Numbered from the stretch's first letter, positions 1-8,041 are shown. The stretch is 33,406 bases of DNA from Porphyromonas somerae DSM 23386 (GCF_000372405.1 NZ_AQVC01000027.1:1-33406), one strand, 5' to 3'. Numbers and translations are program-made. Notes: a model not told the origin generated them from the letters alone.

Positions 1-236
1 TAATACCTACGATATCCGCGGTGCTCTTCTTGTCTCTTCTTTTTCTTCGCCTTCATCTCTATAACTTCGTCTAACCCAGAATCTAGGTACCTATGAACCC
101 ACTCCAGGATCGTAGTCCTACCAATAGGAACAAGGTGTGAAATCTGGGTGTAACCTAAGTTTTCCTCAAAATAGAGGTGAATAACTCGGTCAAAATAAAT
201 CTTCTGGAGTTGACTCCTTTTTACAAACTTACTCAT
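1..236 (-). CDS. Transposase N-terminus (partial, runs off the left edge)
   Basis: An open frame starts at ATG 236 and runs leftwards without a stop through position 1, giving 78 residues. It begins MSKFVKRSQLQKIYFDRVIH and contains a helix-turn-helix-like stretch (YTQISHLVPIGRTTILEWV, about residues 32-50). A very basic segment rich in KKKK and QEEHR follows. This layout is typical of the DNA-binding N-terminus of insertion sequence transposases such as IS3-type OrfA. The catalytic part would lie outside the window, so family and intactness cannot be judged. No terminal inverted repeat was identified between 237 and 320. A phage or host HTH regulator is the alternative. Confidence 0.6.
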   Translation of the reverse strand, partial: MSKFVKRSQLQKIYFDRVIHLYFEENLGYTQISHLVPIGRTTILEWVHRYLDSGLDEVIEMKAKKKKRQEEHRGYRRY

Positions 237-316
237 AAAAATCTATCTATGAGTCAACTTTTTCTAGGACAAGACAGACCACAAGGGTCGATGACGTATA
301 CCATACCTATTTCCCG

Positions 317-380
317 CCGGTCGTTCGGGGCTTTCGCCCCTCCGACACGGGGGCTATCTGAATGGCACCCTGGCGGGTGC
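317..380. repeat. GC-rich intergenic repeat blocks
   Basis: The block at 317-355 (GGTCGTTCGGGG core, then TCCGACACGGGGGCT) recurs with few changes at 5422-5457. The block at 358-380 (CTGAATGGCACCCTG core) recurs at 13087-13109. The blocks lie in gene-free DNA of about 240 bases between the partial transposase and a lipoprotein gene. They look like members of a dispersed repeat family; the short frames through them are not credible genes. Confidence 0.55.
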
Positions 381-476
381 CCTTATGCCTTTATAGACAA
401 TATGTTCAATCAAATCTAATACCTATTGTCGAAACTTCTAATGCGTACCTCCTGCTCCTTCACCCTTCATTCTCAA

Positions 477-1613
477 CTAGTTTTGGGGGAGGATGAGGTG
501 GAGGTGGCGGAGGGTGGTTTGGTACTGTTCGAAGGTGGGCTTGAAGGGGAGGGTGGAGGAGGGGTGGCGGAAGCTGGTGGATTGTTGCATGACCCAGTTA
601 TCGACGTTGGCGACGTTGCCCCACTTTGAGCGGAAGGAACCATCGGTGGGTGTAGTCGGAGTGGCGGTTGTTGGGGCGTTGGAGGTGGAAGTGGGGCTGG
701 GTTGTTGGTAGAGTTGGAGGAGCTTGATCTCTTGCTGGTACTCAGTGAGGAGGAGGTAGGGGTAATCGGCCTGATACTCTGCTGGTAGGGCTTGCTGTAG
801 AGCGAGGGCTGTGACCCACTGCTCTCGCTGGTAAAGGAGGGGGCGGAGGGTGAGGAGGGCAGCGGTCTGCCATTCGCTCTCGGGAAGCTGTAGAAGTTGT
901 TCGGTCGCTTTCTGGAGGTGAAGGGTATCGGGCTGCTGTAGTGCCGAGTGGTAGGTGATGTAGGCTTGCTCTTCGGCGGTATTGCCAGTGGGGTTATTGC
1001 CTAGGTCTACGGTGGCGGTAAAGCGCTCCCATTGGGAGGGACTTTTGCGGGAAAGGTAGTGCAAGGGTGCTTGGGCGGAGGCATCGAGGAGGTGCCACAA
1101 TCGGGCGGCACGATAGGCGAGAGGGTTCTTGGGTTGTTTCAAGAGTTCCTCTAAGTGGTGAATGGTGTTGAGGGTATCGCCTTGGGCGAGGGCAATGACT
1201 GCTTGTGATGCGGGGTCAGGATTGGACCAAAGGGCGAGCAGGCGACTCGCCTCGGTGGGGTTGTCCATCAGTAGGTGGGCATTAATCAGCTGTAGGGTGT
1301 CGGTGGCTCTCTCAAGGAGTGCCAAGCCATCGCCGAGTAGTTGTGCCACTCTTTGGGAGAGGGGGTTATTAGGGGGTAGGCGGTGAAGGAGGTCGGTGAG
1401 TGGCTGTTGATAGATCCCTTTTTCGTCGTATAGGTAGAGGGTTTTTGGGGGACGAAGGGTGGGGGAAGAGGCGAGTAATTGTGCCTTTATTTTTGCCACT
1501 TCTTGCTTTAGAAAGTAGTGTTGGTTGTAGCTTTTTGCCCTATTCAGTAAGGAGCAGCCCGCCAGTAGGCAAGGGAGGAGGAGTAGGGCGAGGAAGGCTT
1601 TGGAACCACGCAT
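477..1613 (-). CDS. Hypothetical lipoprotein, 378 aa
   Basis: The product starts MRGSKAFLALLLLPCLLAGC, a lipoprotein signal with lipobox LLAGC and Cys20 as the lipidation site, so it should be membrane-anchored in the envelope. The body is rich in Leu, Gln and Ala with helical, TPR-like character. A Ser/Thr/Pro-rich linker lies around residues 307-325, followed by a tail containing FRSKWGNVANVDNW. I do not recognise a family. It starts one base after the stop of the ABC permease gene, so the two are almost certainly translationally coupled and it is the last gene of a three-gene operon. Its DNA is noticeably G-rich on the plus strand. Its function is unknown; the position suggests an envelope role linked to metal uptake, but this is only guilt by association. 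Confidence 0.8.
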   Translation of the reverse strand: MRGSKAFLALLLLPCLLAGCSLLNRAKSYNQHYFLKQEVAKIKAQLLASSPTLRPPKTLYLYDEKGIYQQPLTDLLHRLPPNNPLSQRVAQLLGDGLALLERATDTLQLINAHLLMDNPTEASRLLALWSNPDPASQAVIALAQGDTLNTIHHLEELLKQPKNPLAYRAARLWHLLDASAQAPLHYLSRKSPSQWERFTATVDLGNNPTGNTAEEQAYITYHSALQQPDTLHLQKATEQLLQLPESEWQTAALLTLRPLLYQREQWVTALALQQALPAEYQADYPYLLLTEYQQEIKLLQLYQQPSPTSTSNAPTTATPTTPTDGSFRSKWGNVANVDNWVMQQSTSFRHPSSTLPFKPTFEQYQTTLRHLHLILPQN

Positions 1614-1614
1614 C

Positions 1615-2421
1615 TCAGGCAGTTTTGGGGCGGGGTAGGGCTTTGCAAAGCAGAAAGACCACGGAGAGTAGGATCACTGAGAGCACGCCTGTGGGGAGAT
1701 TGAGGTAGTAGCTGGCAAAGAGGGCGATGAGCACGGTGACTGTGCTGAGGAGGGTGCTCCCGATGATGAGCCTCTTGAAGCTATGGCTGTAGCGGCTGAT
1801 GGTCATTTGTGGCAGGGTGAGCATACTCATCACCATCATGATACCCATCACGCGGATGCTGAGGACGATGCCGATACAGATCCACACCATCATGCCGTAC
1901 TGGTACCAGCGGTGACGCAGACGGCGTATCTGCATAAATTCGGGGTCGAACGAGGTGTAGAGTAGTGGCCAGTAAAAGAAGCCGAGTAGCAGTGCCGTGA
2001 CGACTACATAGATGCCAAGTAGCCAAAGCTCTAGTGGAGTAACGAGTAGGATATTGCCAAAAAGGAAGCTACTGAGGCTGGGGGTATACCCTGGGGTGAG
2101 GAAGGTGAAGAGGATGCCGAGAGCCATCCCGAGCGACCAGATGGCGGCAATGGCGGAATCTTCGCGGACGGCTCCTTTGCGGCTCAGCCACTCTACCCCT
2201 AGCCCGCTGAGGATAGCGGCACCAATGGCGTAGAGGAGTGGGTTTTGCCCCAGAAAGAAGCCTAGCCCGAGCCCCGCAAAGGAGCTGTGGGTGATGCCAC
2301 CCGAGATGAAGACCATTCGGCGGACTACTACAAAGCTGCCCACGATGCCAGTGATCAACCCAGTGAGTAGCGCGGCAATGGCAGAGTGGGTGAAAAAGCT
2401 ATAGTTGAATAGTTCTAGCAT
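1615..2421 (-). CDS. Metal ion ABC transporter permease (ABC-3 / ZnuB-like family)
   Basis: At 268 residues with about seven or eight hydrophobic segments, this matches the ABC-3 family of Zn/Mn/Fe permeases. The N-terminal region AALLTGLITGIVGSFVVVRR followed by MVFISGGITHSSFAGLG is the family hallmark, where the permease meets its ATPase and the conserved HSSFAG segment lies. The family forms the inner-membrane channel that imports divalent metals delivered by a substrate-binding protein. No ATPase or binding protein gene occurs in this window, so the partners must be encoded elsewhere. It lies three bases after the upstream Cys-rich protein gene and one base before the downstream lipoprotein gene. 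The metal cannot be told from sequence alone. Confidence 0.88.
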   Translation of the reverse strand: MLELFNYSFFTHSAIAALLTGLITGIVGSFVVVRRMVFISGGITHSSFAGLGLGFFLGQNPLLYAIGAAILSGLGVEWLSRKGAVREDSAIAAIWSLGMALGILFTFLTPGYTPSLSSFLFGNILLVTPLELWLLGIYVVVTALLLGFFYWPLLYTSFDPEFMQIRRLRHRWYQYGMMVWICIGIVLSIRVMGIMMVMSMLTLPQMTISRYSHSFKRLIIGSTLLSTVTVLIALFASYYLNLPTGVLSVILLSVVFLLCKALPRPKTA

Positions 2422-2424
2422 CGT

Positions 2425-2859
2425 TTACGCCTTTCTATTGAGTTGTTGCTCTAGCTGAGTGAGGATGGTCTTGGGAATCGGTAGGCGACGCAGTCGGATG
2501 CTCCTTGCCCATGCCGAGACCTCCTCTGGACGGAGGGTTTGGAGTACCTCTTGCCACTCTTGTAGCTCTCCGGGGGTGTAGTCCTCTCCATTGCGCTGGC
2601 GGAAGCGGTCTAGCTCCTGATCTTCGAAGTAGACGATGTGGGGCTTCTGCTTTAGCTTGGCATGGAAGCATTCTGTACCGCCACAGCAACCGCTGCAGCT
2701 ATGCTCTGGTATGTGGCAAGGCTCTTGTGGTACCTTCCCATCGTTGGCCTTGAGCATCTTCCGTAGGTAGTAGATTCCCAGCACTGCTAAGGCAATGAGG
2801 AGAACCACTACTATTATTGTTATGACGAGTCCCACCCCTAATGTCATTGTTCCATTCAT
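2425..2859 (-). CDS. Small membrane protein with Cys-rich cluster, 144 aa
   Basis: I chose ATG 2859 (MNGTMTLGVGL), although the frame extends to 2928. AAAGGAGAT lies directly upstream of 2859, and a TAnnTTTG promoter box at 2881-2888 lies inside the longer version. The protein has one N-terminal transmembrane helix (about residues 8-30) and a short basic stretch. A Cys/His cluster follows (PCHIPEHSCSGCCGGTEC, about residues 48-65), then a charged, helical C-terminal domain that includes YFEDQELDRF and LRPEEVSAWARSIRLRRLPIP. The Cys/His cluster could bind zinc, iron or an Fe-S centre. It is first in an operon with a metal ABC permease, which supports a metal-related role. I recognise no characterised family. 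Confidence 0.78.
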   Translation of the reverse strand: MNGTMTLGVGLVITIIVVVLLIALAVLGIYYLRKMLKANDGKVPQEPCHIPEHSCSGCCGGTECFHAKLKQKPHIVYFEDQELDRFRQRNGEDYTPGELQEWQEVLQTLRPEEVSAWARSIRLRRLPIPKTILTQLEQQLNRKA

Positions 2860-2880
2860 ATCTCCTTTATTTATATAGTG

Positions 2881-2888
2881 CAAAGTTA
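2881..2888 (-). promoter_or_regulatory. Candidate -7 box (TAACTTTG)
   Basis: Read on the minus strand this is TAACTTTG, an exact match to the Bacteroidetes -7 consensus TAnnTTTG. It lies about 20 bases before the chosen start at 2859. No good TTTG box is seen at the expected -33 spacing. It would drive the Cys-rich protein / permease / lipoprotein operon. Confidence 0.5.
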
Positions 2889-2949
2889 CAGATATTTTTC
2901 CAAGGCGAGACACCACAGTTTTTGGCATCGTTTGGGGGTCTATAGATAA

Positions 2950-3026
2950 GGACCCCTCTGCCGAGGTCCTTCTGCCCTATCTGAAAGGAGCTAAATGTGT
3001 CTATTTGTTGGCGTTGTTTTACCCCC
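2950..3026. repeat. GC-rich intergenic repeat blocks
   Basis: Positions 3004-3026 match 5401-5423 at all but one base (core TTGTTGGCGTTG, then TTTACCCCC). Positions 2950-2974, a GGACC...GGTCC hairpin followed by TTCTGC, match 5468-5490 closely. Here the GGACC block precedes the TTGTTGGCG block, while at 5401-5490 the order is reversed. The family is therefore a mosaic of short blocks rather than one fixed unit. Confidence 0.55.
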
Positions 3027-3048
3027 ACCCCTCTACTCGCAAAACACG

Positions 3049-3091
3049 AGGAGACTCAACCGCCTTGAGCTGCGATTGAGTCTCCTTTTTC
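3049..3091 (+). terminator. Hairpin with T-tract
   Basis: An 11-bp perfect stem (AGGAGACTCAA at 3049-3059, TTGAGTCTCCT at 3076-3086) is followed by a T-run on the plus strand. Both flanking genes are on the minus strand, so it more probably acts as the end signal of the DUF1858 gene read leftwards, where the T-tract is weaker (CGTGTTTTGC). The hairpin itself is clear; its direction of action is not. Confidence 0.5.
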
Positions 3092-3125
3092 TAGAGCTCG
3101 TCCAAGATAGACGAACTTATAAACC

Positions 3126-3383
3126 CTACTTTGGCAGGTCAAGTGGAGGCTGTCCGACGGCTTGTCGTAACGTATTAACCAGTAAGGCTAAGTCCACATC
3201 GCCCATCTGTGCTGCGAGCTTGAGCGGAGTACGAGGTGCTACAGTCTTGCGCAGTATCGGATTGGTCAGATTTCTATACCGATCCGAGAGCGATACAAGC
3301 GTATCGATGAGCTCCGGGTAGCGGTCTAGCATCGCCCCCACTTTGGTCTCAGGGGTGATGAGTAGAGGTGTCGTATCAGTCAT
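3126..3383 (-). CDS. DUF1858 domain protein, 85 aa
   Basis: The small protein MTDTTPLLITPETKVGAMLD... has the DUF1858 pattern: a short N-terminal 'T.V.ML..YPEL...L' segment, a central TNPILRKTVAPRTPLKLAAQ segment, then 'MGDVDLALLVNTLRQAVG'. In known proteins this domain often precedes or partners DUF438 or hybrid-cluster-type redox proteins. Here it overlaps the end of the DUF438 gene by eight bases, so it is translationally coupled. It is probably a small cytoplasmic regulator or partner in a redox or nitrosative stress response. No catalytic residues are evident. It is the last gene before a hairpin at 3049-3091. Confidence 0.8.
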   Translation of the reverse strand: MTDTTPLLITPETKVGAMLDRYPELIDTLVSLSDRYRNLTNPILRKTVAPRTPLKLAAQMGDVDLALLVNTLRQAVGQPPLDLPK

Positions 3384-4614
3384 AATTCAGAAGCGTCCTA
3401 GAGCCTTCTAGTTGCCGTAGCTCAGTAATATCTTGAGAGCACTCAACGACCCCTAGATAGTTACCCTCGGGGTCACGCACAGCTGTGTACTCTATATAGA
3501 TAAATCGCCCACGGAAGTTGCCAATCCAAAACTTAGCACAGCTCTGGCGACCACTCTTGAAGTCGGCAAGGATAGTCTCTACGACATGGACACTTTCGGG
3601 CGGATGACACATACGTACATCTCTACCGATGATGGATCTATTGCGAGCGAAGACTCGCTTGGGGCTGTGAGAGTAGAAGCGTACCTTATCGTCTTTGTCC
3701 ACAAAGGTGATGTCTATTGGGAGGTGAATGAGTAGAGCCTCTAGCTCAGCGACACTAAAAGCTCCCGTGGAGAGCCGTATAGCATCATGGCTCTCGTACT
3801 GAAAGTGCAGGTTGTCCGCCTCCACGTCTGGTTGCCATACAGTCTGCGGGTCATATAGGCAGTATCCAAACTCTGGTGTCTCCTGATAGATGTGATACCA
3901 CTCAGCCTCTGTCAGTAGGTCCAGTGTCATTGGGAAGAGGATCATCTCCTCTTTGGTGATCATGCTGTCCAGCATCTCCACTGCAGGGTCAAAGGTCTCT
4001 ACGATGTGATCTCTCAGAGATGCCGTATCTGAGATCTCTCCAGAGAGTACTGCTATGGCACTCTTGAGTAGCTTCCTAATCTCATCGTGCTTGCCCCACA
4101 TGACTACAGGAGGTCCAGTCACTCCATGCTGCTCTAAGTATGGGAAGAGCAGGTACTCCTTGCGCAGATAGTGCTTGTCTACATCCATCAGTCGGTTGAA
4201 GATAGATCTCAGACTTAGCAAGAGCTCCGAGAGCGGATGCTCGCAATGCTCCCCTTTGATCTCTTTTGCCAAAGCATAATACTCAGCGACCACCTCCCCT
4301 AGAGCTACATTCTCAGCTCTAAAGGTGTCTATGGGGTGCCCCGCAGGTACCTCTTTGGCCCCACTCACATCTATAGCTCCCTCTAGGACCTCTGAGTGGT
4401 GGTCGCAAAAGAGCTGTATCTCATCTGTCGATAATAACCCCTGAGCTATTAGCTCCTCCTCTACAGCAACTACCTCTTGGTAGGGGATAGTGTGGAGGAG
4501 TGTGGAGAGTTGCCGCTTGAGAGTTTCGGGCTGCTCTCCTTGATGTAAGCGCAGGAGTATCTCTTTGAGCATCGTCTTGCGCTCATCTGGCGTGTTATGT
4601 AAGAATTCGCTCAT
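3376..4614 (-). CDS. DUF438 / hemerythrin-like / PAS domain protein, 412 aa
   Basis: The domain order is clear. A DUF438 region covers about residues 10-85 (LLRLHQGEQPETLKRQLSTL, CDHHSEVL). An HHE hemerythrin-like helical bundle covers about residues 95-245, with likely diiron ligands in EHPLSELL, MDVDKHYLRKEYLLFPYLEQ, MWGKHDEI and TKEEMILFP. A C-terminal PAS-like domain covers about residues 290-400 (IDITFVDKDDKVRFYSHSP ... IEYTAVRDPEGNYLGVVECS). Proteins of this design are thought to sense or repair damage by O2 or NO through the diiron site and PAS pocket; that is family knowledge, not shown here. It is cytoplasmic, with no signal peptide. It is the first gene of a two-gene operon with DUF1858. 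Upstream lie a TATATTTG promoter box and two inverted repeats. Confidence 0.85.
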   Translation of the reverse strand: MSEFLHNTPDERKTMLKEILLRLHQGEQPETLKRQLSTLLHTIPYQEVVAVEEELIAQGLLSTDEIQLFCDHHSEVLEGAIDVSGAKEVPAGHPIDTFRAENVALGEVVAEYYALAKEIKGEHCEHPLSELLLSLRSIFNRLMDVDKHYLRKEYLLFPYLEQHGVTGPPVVMWGKHDEIRKLLKSAIAVLSGEISDTASLRDHIVETFDPAVEMLDSMITKEEMILFPMTLDLLTEAEWYHIYQETPEFGYCLYDPQTVWQPDVEADNLHFQYESHDAIRLSTGAFSVAELEALLIHLPIDITFVDKDDKVRFYSHSPKRVFARNRSIIGRDVRMCHPPESVHVVETILADFKSGRQSCAKFWIGNFRGRFIYIEYTAVRDPEGNYLGVVECSQDITELRQLEGSRTLLNYD

Positions 4615-4650
4615 ATTTCACTGATCGTTTAACGTGAATTTATATCAGTC

Positions 4651-4702
4651 TAGCCAAGACATGATGGCTATCCCTTAGGCTAGTTGACCACTAGCAAATA
4701 TA
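4651..4702 (-). promoter_or_regulatory. Promoter box with two adjacent inverted repeats upstream of DUF438 gene
   Basis: On the minus strand TATATTTG (4695-4702) matches TAnnTTTG. Immediately downstream lie two perfect short inverted repeats: CTAGT/ACTAG with a 5-base centre (4680-4694) and TAGCCA/TGGCTA with an 8-base centre (4651-4670). Their position over the likely transcription start suits repressor operators or hairpins in the leader. No regulator is identified. Confidence 0.4.
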
Positions 4703-4854
4703 CATATTTTGGTCAGATTATAAGAAATATATCCCCCGTAATTTCCGTTTGCTTCGTGAAGCTTTCCGATTTCCTTGGGAGAGATTGGAATCTGCGGAGA
4801 TGTAAGAGTCACTATGAAGTGCGGTTGTGGTACCATATTATGATGATTTATTCG

Positions 4855-4862
4855 TACATTTG
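4855..4862 (+). promoter_or_regulatory. Candidate -7 box (TACATTTG)
   Basis: TACATTTG matches TAnnTTTG and lies 43 bases before the DUF488 start. A purine-rich site AAAGGAG at 4889-4895 precedes the ATG at 4906. A TTG occurs upstream but at non-standard spacing. The rest of the 291-base gap 4615-4905 shows nothing else clear. Confidence 0.45.
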
Positions 4863-4905
4863 TCTTTAACCGCGAATGAATTCACCTTAAAGGAGACAAT
4901 ACATA

Positions 4906-5274
4906 ATGAATGAATTGAGATACAAGCGAATCTATGAAACTCCAGTTGAAACAGATGGGTTTCGCGTTCTTGTGGACAAACTATGGCCGCGACGGATGAA
5001 AAAGGAAAATGCTAAAATTGATTTATGGGCTAAGGAGATCACACCATCAGATGGACTTCGAAGATGGTTTTCCCATACTCCTGAAAAATATGATGAGTTT
5101 AAAAAGAGATACAGACAGGAATTGTCCGAGAACTCAGCATCACAAGAGTTTAAAGATTTGTGTGTGCAGAAGTTGCAAGATCACAACGTGACCCTTCTGT
5201 ATGGTGCAAAAAGTGAGAAATGCAATCATGCTGTGGTTTTGAAAGAGTGGTTGGAAGAACATATACACCAGTAA
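4906..5274 (+). CDS. DUF488 (YeaO-like) family protein, 122 aa
   Basis: The protein has the DUF488 signature: RVLVDKLWPRRMKKENAKID, then LWAKEITPSDGLRRWFSHTP and YDEFKKRYRQEL, with a C-terminal core TLLYGAKSEKCNHAVVLKEW. The full length agrees with the family (about 115-125 residues). The function of the family is unproven; some members sit near metal or stress genes. Base use differs from the neighbours: the gene is visibly AT-rich, with many AAA, GAA and ATT codons, in contrast to the GC-rich genes either side. It is a lone plus-strand gene flanked by repeat debris on the right. Recent acquisition is plausible. A strong AAAGGAG ribosome site precedes it, unusual among genes here. Confidence 0.87.
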   Translation: MNELRYKRIYETPVETDGFRVLVDKLWPRRMKKENAKIDLWAKEITPSDGLRRWFSHTPEKYDEFKKRYRQELSENSASQEFKDLCVQKLQDHNVTLLYGAKSEKCNHAVVLKEWLEEHIHQ

Positions 5275-5619
5275 GTGTATAAAGAGGTGCAAAATGGCCT
5301 TACGACCCTGGCTGAGGGATTGGACAACCAATGGAAGGTCTTCGCGTTTTTTGAATATAATGCTAGGTGAAGTTGTCCGACCCGCAAGGGGTCGTGTATG
5401 TTTGTTGGCGTTGCTTTACCCCCGGTCGTTCGGGCTATGCCCTCCGACTCGGGGGCTACGACAAATCGGACCTCTCCGAGGTCCTTCTGCACTGTCTAAG
5501 TGCTTATTTAAGCGTTATCCATGCTATTTTGCGGTGACCCCTTTGTACTTATGGGGATAATTCTCTATCTTTGTAATGAATTATATAGACTATCCAACCA
5601 AATTCAATACTGACAGTTT
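5275..5619. other. Gene-free region with repeat debris and frr promoter
   Basis: No credible gene lies here. Positions 5401-5457 and 5468-5490 carry blocks shared with 317-355, 2950-2974 and 3004-3026. The GGACCTC/GAGGTCC hairpin at 5468-5484 may end DUF488 transcription, though the following T-run is poor. The right end carries the likely frr promoter. The frame open through 5294-5560 is a product of the GC-rich repeats. Confidence 0.5.
5542..5573 (+). promoter_or_regulatory. Promoter for frr (TTTG-N20-TATCTTTG)
   Basis: TTTG at 5542-5545 and TATCTTTG at 5566-5573 are separated by 20 bases, close to the Bacteroidetes sigma consensus TTTG-N19-TAnnTTTG. The likely start of transcription is near 5580, giving a leader of about 40 bases before frr at 5620. 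Confidence 0.7.
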
Positions 5620-6180
5620 ATGAAAGATGTAGCTACTATCCTGAAAGAGACCAAAAAGGCGATGAGCGAGACCATCGACTTCCTAGATGACAAATTGGCT
5701 AAGATACGTGCTGGCAAAGCGAATCCCAAATTGCTTGATGATATCCGTGTCAATTATTATGGCAATCCTACCCCACTCAATAATGTGGCGAATGTATCGG
5801 TGCCAGATGCTAAGACGATCATCATCACCCCTTGGGAGAAGAATATCATCCGTGATATTGAGAAGGCGATCATTGATTCCGACCTCGGCATTATGCCTGA
5901 GAATAATGGCGACTTGATCCGAATTGGAATGCCACCACTCACCGAGGAGCGTCGTCGCGACCTGGCAAAGCAAGTGAAGGGTGAGGCGGAGCAGGCCAAG
6001 GTGAGTGTACGCAACGCTCGCCGTGATGCGATTGATACGCTCAAGAAGCAGGTGAAGGATGGCATGCCTGAGGATGTCTCTAAGTCTGCTGAGGGGGATA
6101 TCCAGAAGATGCACGACGACTTTATCAAGAAGATTGATCAACTCTTTGCCGCTAAGGAGAAGGAGATAATGACCGTATAA
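5620..6180 (+). CDS. frr: Ribosome recycling factor
   Basis: The 186-residue length is right for RRF (about 185). Hallmarks seen include an N-terminal helix with [20 protein letters not shown], the DVYG-like turn as [20 protein letters not shown], then [39 protein letters not shown] and [22 protein letters not shown]-terminal helix carries the ...[13 protein letters not shown] end. The protein works with EF-G to split the post-termination ribosome. It is followed ten bases later by rsgA, another ribosome-acting gene, and is preceded by a good promoter. Start ATG 5620 is supported by the promoter position and by family length. Confidence 0.97.
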   Translation: MKDVATILKETKKAMSETIDFLDDKLAKIRAGKANPKLLDDIRVNYYGNPTPLNNVANVSVPDAKTIIITPWEKNIIRDIEKAIIDSDLGIMPENNGDLIRIGMPPLTEERRRDLAKQVKGEAEQAKVSVRNARRDAIDTLKKQVKDGMPEDVSKSAEGDIQKMHDDFIKKIDQLFAAKEKEIMTV

Positions 6181-6190
6181 CTACGATGCC

Positions 6191-7147
6191 ATGACCGGCT
6201 TAGTTATCCAAAATAGAGGGAGTCTGTACCAAGTAAAGGTGGCAGATGGTGAGAGCTATAGCTGCAAGCTGAAGGGGAGTTTCAAGGTGAATGATATCCA
6301 GACCACCAACCCTGTGGCGGTGGGTGATGTTGTTGACTTTGAGCTACCCGAAACAATGGAAGAGGCGAAGGGGCAAGAGCATTTGGGGTGGATCACTAAG
6401 ATTCATCCGCGTACTAATTATATTATCCGACGCTCCTCCAACCTCTCCAAGCAAGCACATATATTAGGTGCTAACCTCAGCCGAGCCCTCCTTTTGGTGA
6501 CGGTCAATTATCCAGTTACCTCCACTACATTCATTGATCGGTTTTTAGCTACAGCCGAGGCGTATCGTGTGGAGGCAGCCCTTGTCTTTAATAAAGCGGA
6601 TCGCTACAATGACCACGAAGAGCGTAAGCTCAATGAGCTGATGAGGCTCTACGAGGGCTTGGGCTACCGCTGTTTCAAGATATCGGCGAAGCATGGGCAA
6701 GGAATGGAGTCACTGAAGGAGTATATCTCCACAGGCATTACTCTGCTTAGTGGGCACTCGGGGGTGGGGAAGTCTACCTTTATCAATGCCCTTGTGCCAG
6801 GGGCCAATCTACGCACTCAGGATATCTCCGAGGCACACAATATGGGAGTGCACACCACCACCTTCTCCGAGATGATCCCCTATGGTACTGAGCCCGATAC
6901 CTATCTCATTGATACTCCTGGCATCAAGGGGTTTGGCACGATAGAGTTTGAGCGCGAAGGGGTGAGCCACTACTTCCGAGAGATCTTTGAGCTGGGGAAG
7001 CAGTGCCATTTCCACAATTGCACCCACACGCACGAACCTAAGTGTGCTGTCTGTGAGGGGCTCAATAGAGGCACCATCGCACGCTCTAGATACAAGAGCT
7101 ACCTCAGTATCTTGCAGGATGAGGATGAAGGGAAGTACCGTCTGTAA
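6191..7147 (+). CDS. rsgA: Ribosome small-subunit GTPase RsgA (YjeQ)
   Basis: This is a circularly permuted GTPase of 318 residues. An N-terminal OB-fold (residues 1-70, [27 protein letters not shown]) is followed by G4 as NKAD (about residue 137), then G1 GHSGVGKST (about 187-195) and G3 DTPGIKGFG. This G4-G1-G3 order is diagnostic. A C-terminal zinc-binding motif is seen as [16 protein letters not shown]. The protein binds the 30S subunit late in assembly and hydrolyses GTP upon maturation. It shares a transcript with frr by spacing. Nothing abnormal is visible. Confidence 0.96.
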   Translation: MTGLVIQNRGSLYQVKVADGESYSCKLKGSFKVNDIQTTNPVAVGDVVDFELPETMEEAKGQEHLGWITKIHPRTNYIIRRSSNLSKQAHILGANLSRALLLVTVNYPVTSTTFIDRFLATAEAYRVEAALVFNKADRYNDHEERKLNELMRLYEGLGYRCFKISAKHGQGMESLKEYISTGITLLSGHSGVGKSTFINALVPGANLRTQDISEAHNMGVHTTTFSEMIPYGTEPDTYLIDTPGIKGFGTIEFEREGVSHYFREIFELGKQCHFHNCTHTHEPKCAVCEGLNRGTIARSRYKSYLSILQDEDEGKYRL

Positions 7148-7204
7148 AGGGGTATAAACTCCTCTTCCGAACAAACCTTCTCCAAATAGTCACGTCTAAG
7201 AGTT

Positions 7205-8041
7205 ATGAATAAGTATATTTGGAGTTTACTAGCCCTTGCCTGCTCCTATCTTGGAGCTGTGGCACAGCAGCCGACAAAGGGCGATAGCTATGAGACACTG
7301 GTGATGCGCTACTACGATTACTACGAGGCTCAGAAGCCCGATAGTGCAGAACTGGTGCTCCGTGAAGCACTCACACGCTATCCCGATATGGAGAGCAACT
7401 TTGTGCTCCACGGCAATCTTGCCGAACTACTTGTGGCAAGGCAAGACACCTTATCCGCTATTTCCGAACTCACAGAGGCCCTTCGGCTACAGCCCGAGGT
7501 GACGCAGCTCCGCTCTCGCCGTGCTGAGTTGTACGAAGGAGTGGCACGGTATCAAGATGCCCTTCTCGACCTCGACCAACTCATTCAGCAGAAGCCGGAG
7601 TGGGAGATCCCTTTATATAATAGAGCGAGGGTTCGCTCCGAGTTAGGGCTTCACAATGGTGCTATCCACGACCTGGAACAGATACTAAAGCTCAATCCCG
7701 AGGCCTATCTCCCTCGCATAGCACTCGCTAAGGAGTATCAGCTCTCTGGTGACTCGCTTTCGGCGGAGAAGCTACTGACGCACCTGATAGATAAGTTTCC
7801 AAAGATCCCCAACGCTTACCGAGCATTGGGGTGGTTGCTATTGGAGCAAGACCGAAAGGCGGAGGCCCTCGATAGGGTGCGGCACGTGATACAGGAGCTG
7901 AAGGTACCGACGAAGGAGGATTACCTCTTGCGAGGAGCGATCTGGAGCAAGTATGGAGAGGAGAAGGAGGCGGAGGCCGACTTTGAACGAGCAAAGGCAC
8001 TAGGTGCTACGGACGATGAAATTAAAAAGGTAAGACAATGA
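7205..8041 (+). CDS. Secreted TPR-repeat protein, 278 aa
   Basis: A signal peptide is seen (MNKYIWSLLALACSYLGAVA, cleaved about residue 20 before QQPTKGD). The mature part is built of tetratricopeptide-like repeats: DSAELVLREALTRYPDMESN, TLSAISELTEALRLQPEV, ARYQDALLDLDQLIQQKPEW, GLHNGAIHDLEQILKLNPEA and further copies to the C-terminus. TPR domains mediate protein contacts, here in the periplasm or at the outer membrane. Its stop overlaps the start of the alpha-2-macroglobulin gene by four bases (ATGA), so the two are translationally coupled and probably work together. It follows rsgA by 57 bases with no clear promoter of its own. Confidence 0.85.
   Translation: MNKYIWSLLALACSYLGAVAQQPTKGDSYETLVMRYYDYYEAQKPDSAELVLREALTRYPDMESNFVLHGNLAELLVARQDTLSAISELTEALRLQPEVTQLRSRRAELYEGVARYQDALLDLDQLIQQKPEWEIPLYNRARVRSELGLHNGAIHDLEQILKLNPEAYLPRIALAKEYQLSGDSLSAEKLLTHLIDKFPKIPNAYRALGWLLLEQDRKAEALDRVRHVIQELKVPTKEDYLLRGAIWSKYGEEKEAEADFERAKALGATDDEIKKVRQ

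Noticed and set aside
4684-4869. Plus-strand frame of 61 codons before the DUF488 gene
   Set aside because: It lies across the promoters of both flanking genes, has odd composition and no recognisable domain.
5294-5560. Plus-strand frame of 88 codons over the GC-rich repeats (likewise 177-419)
   Set aside because: It covers dispersed repeat blocks, has no ribosome site or family match, and overlaps the frr promoter.
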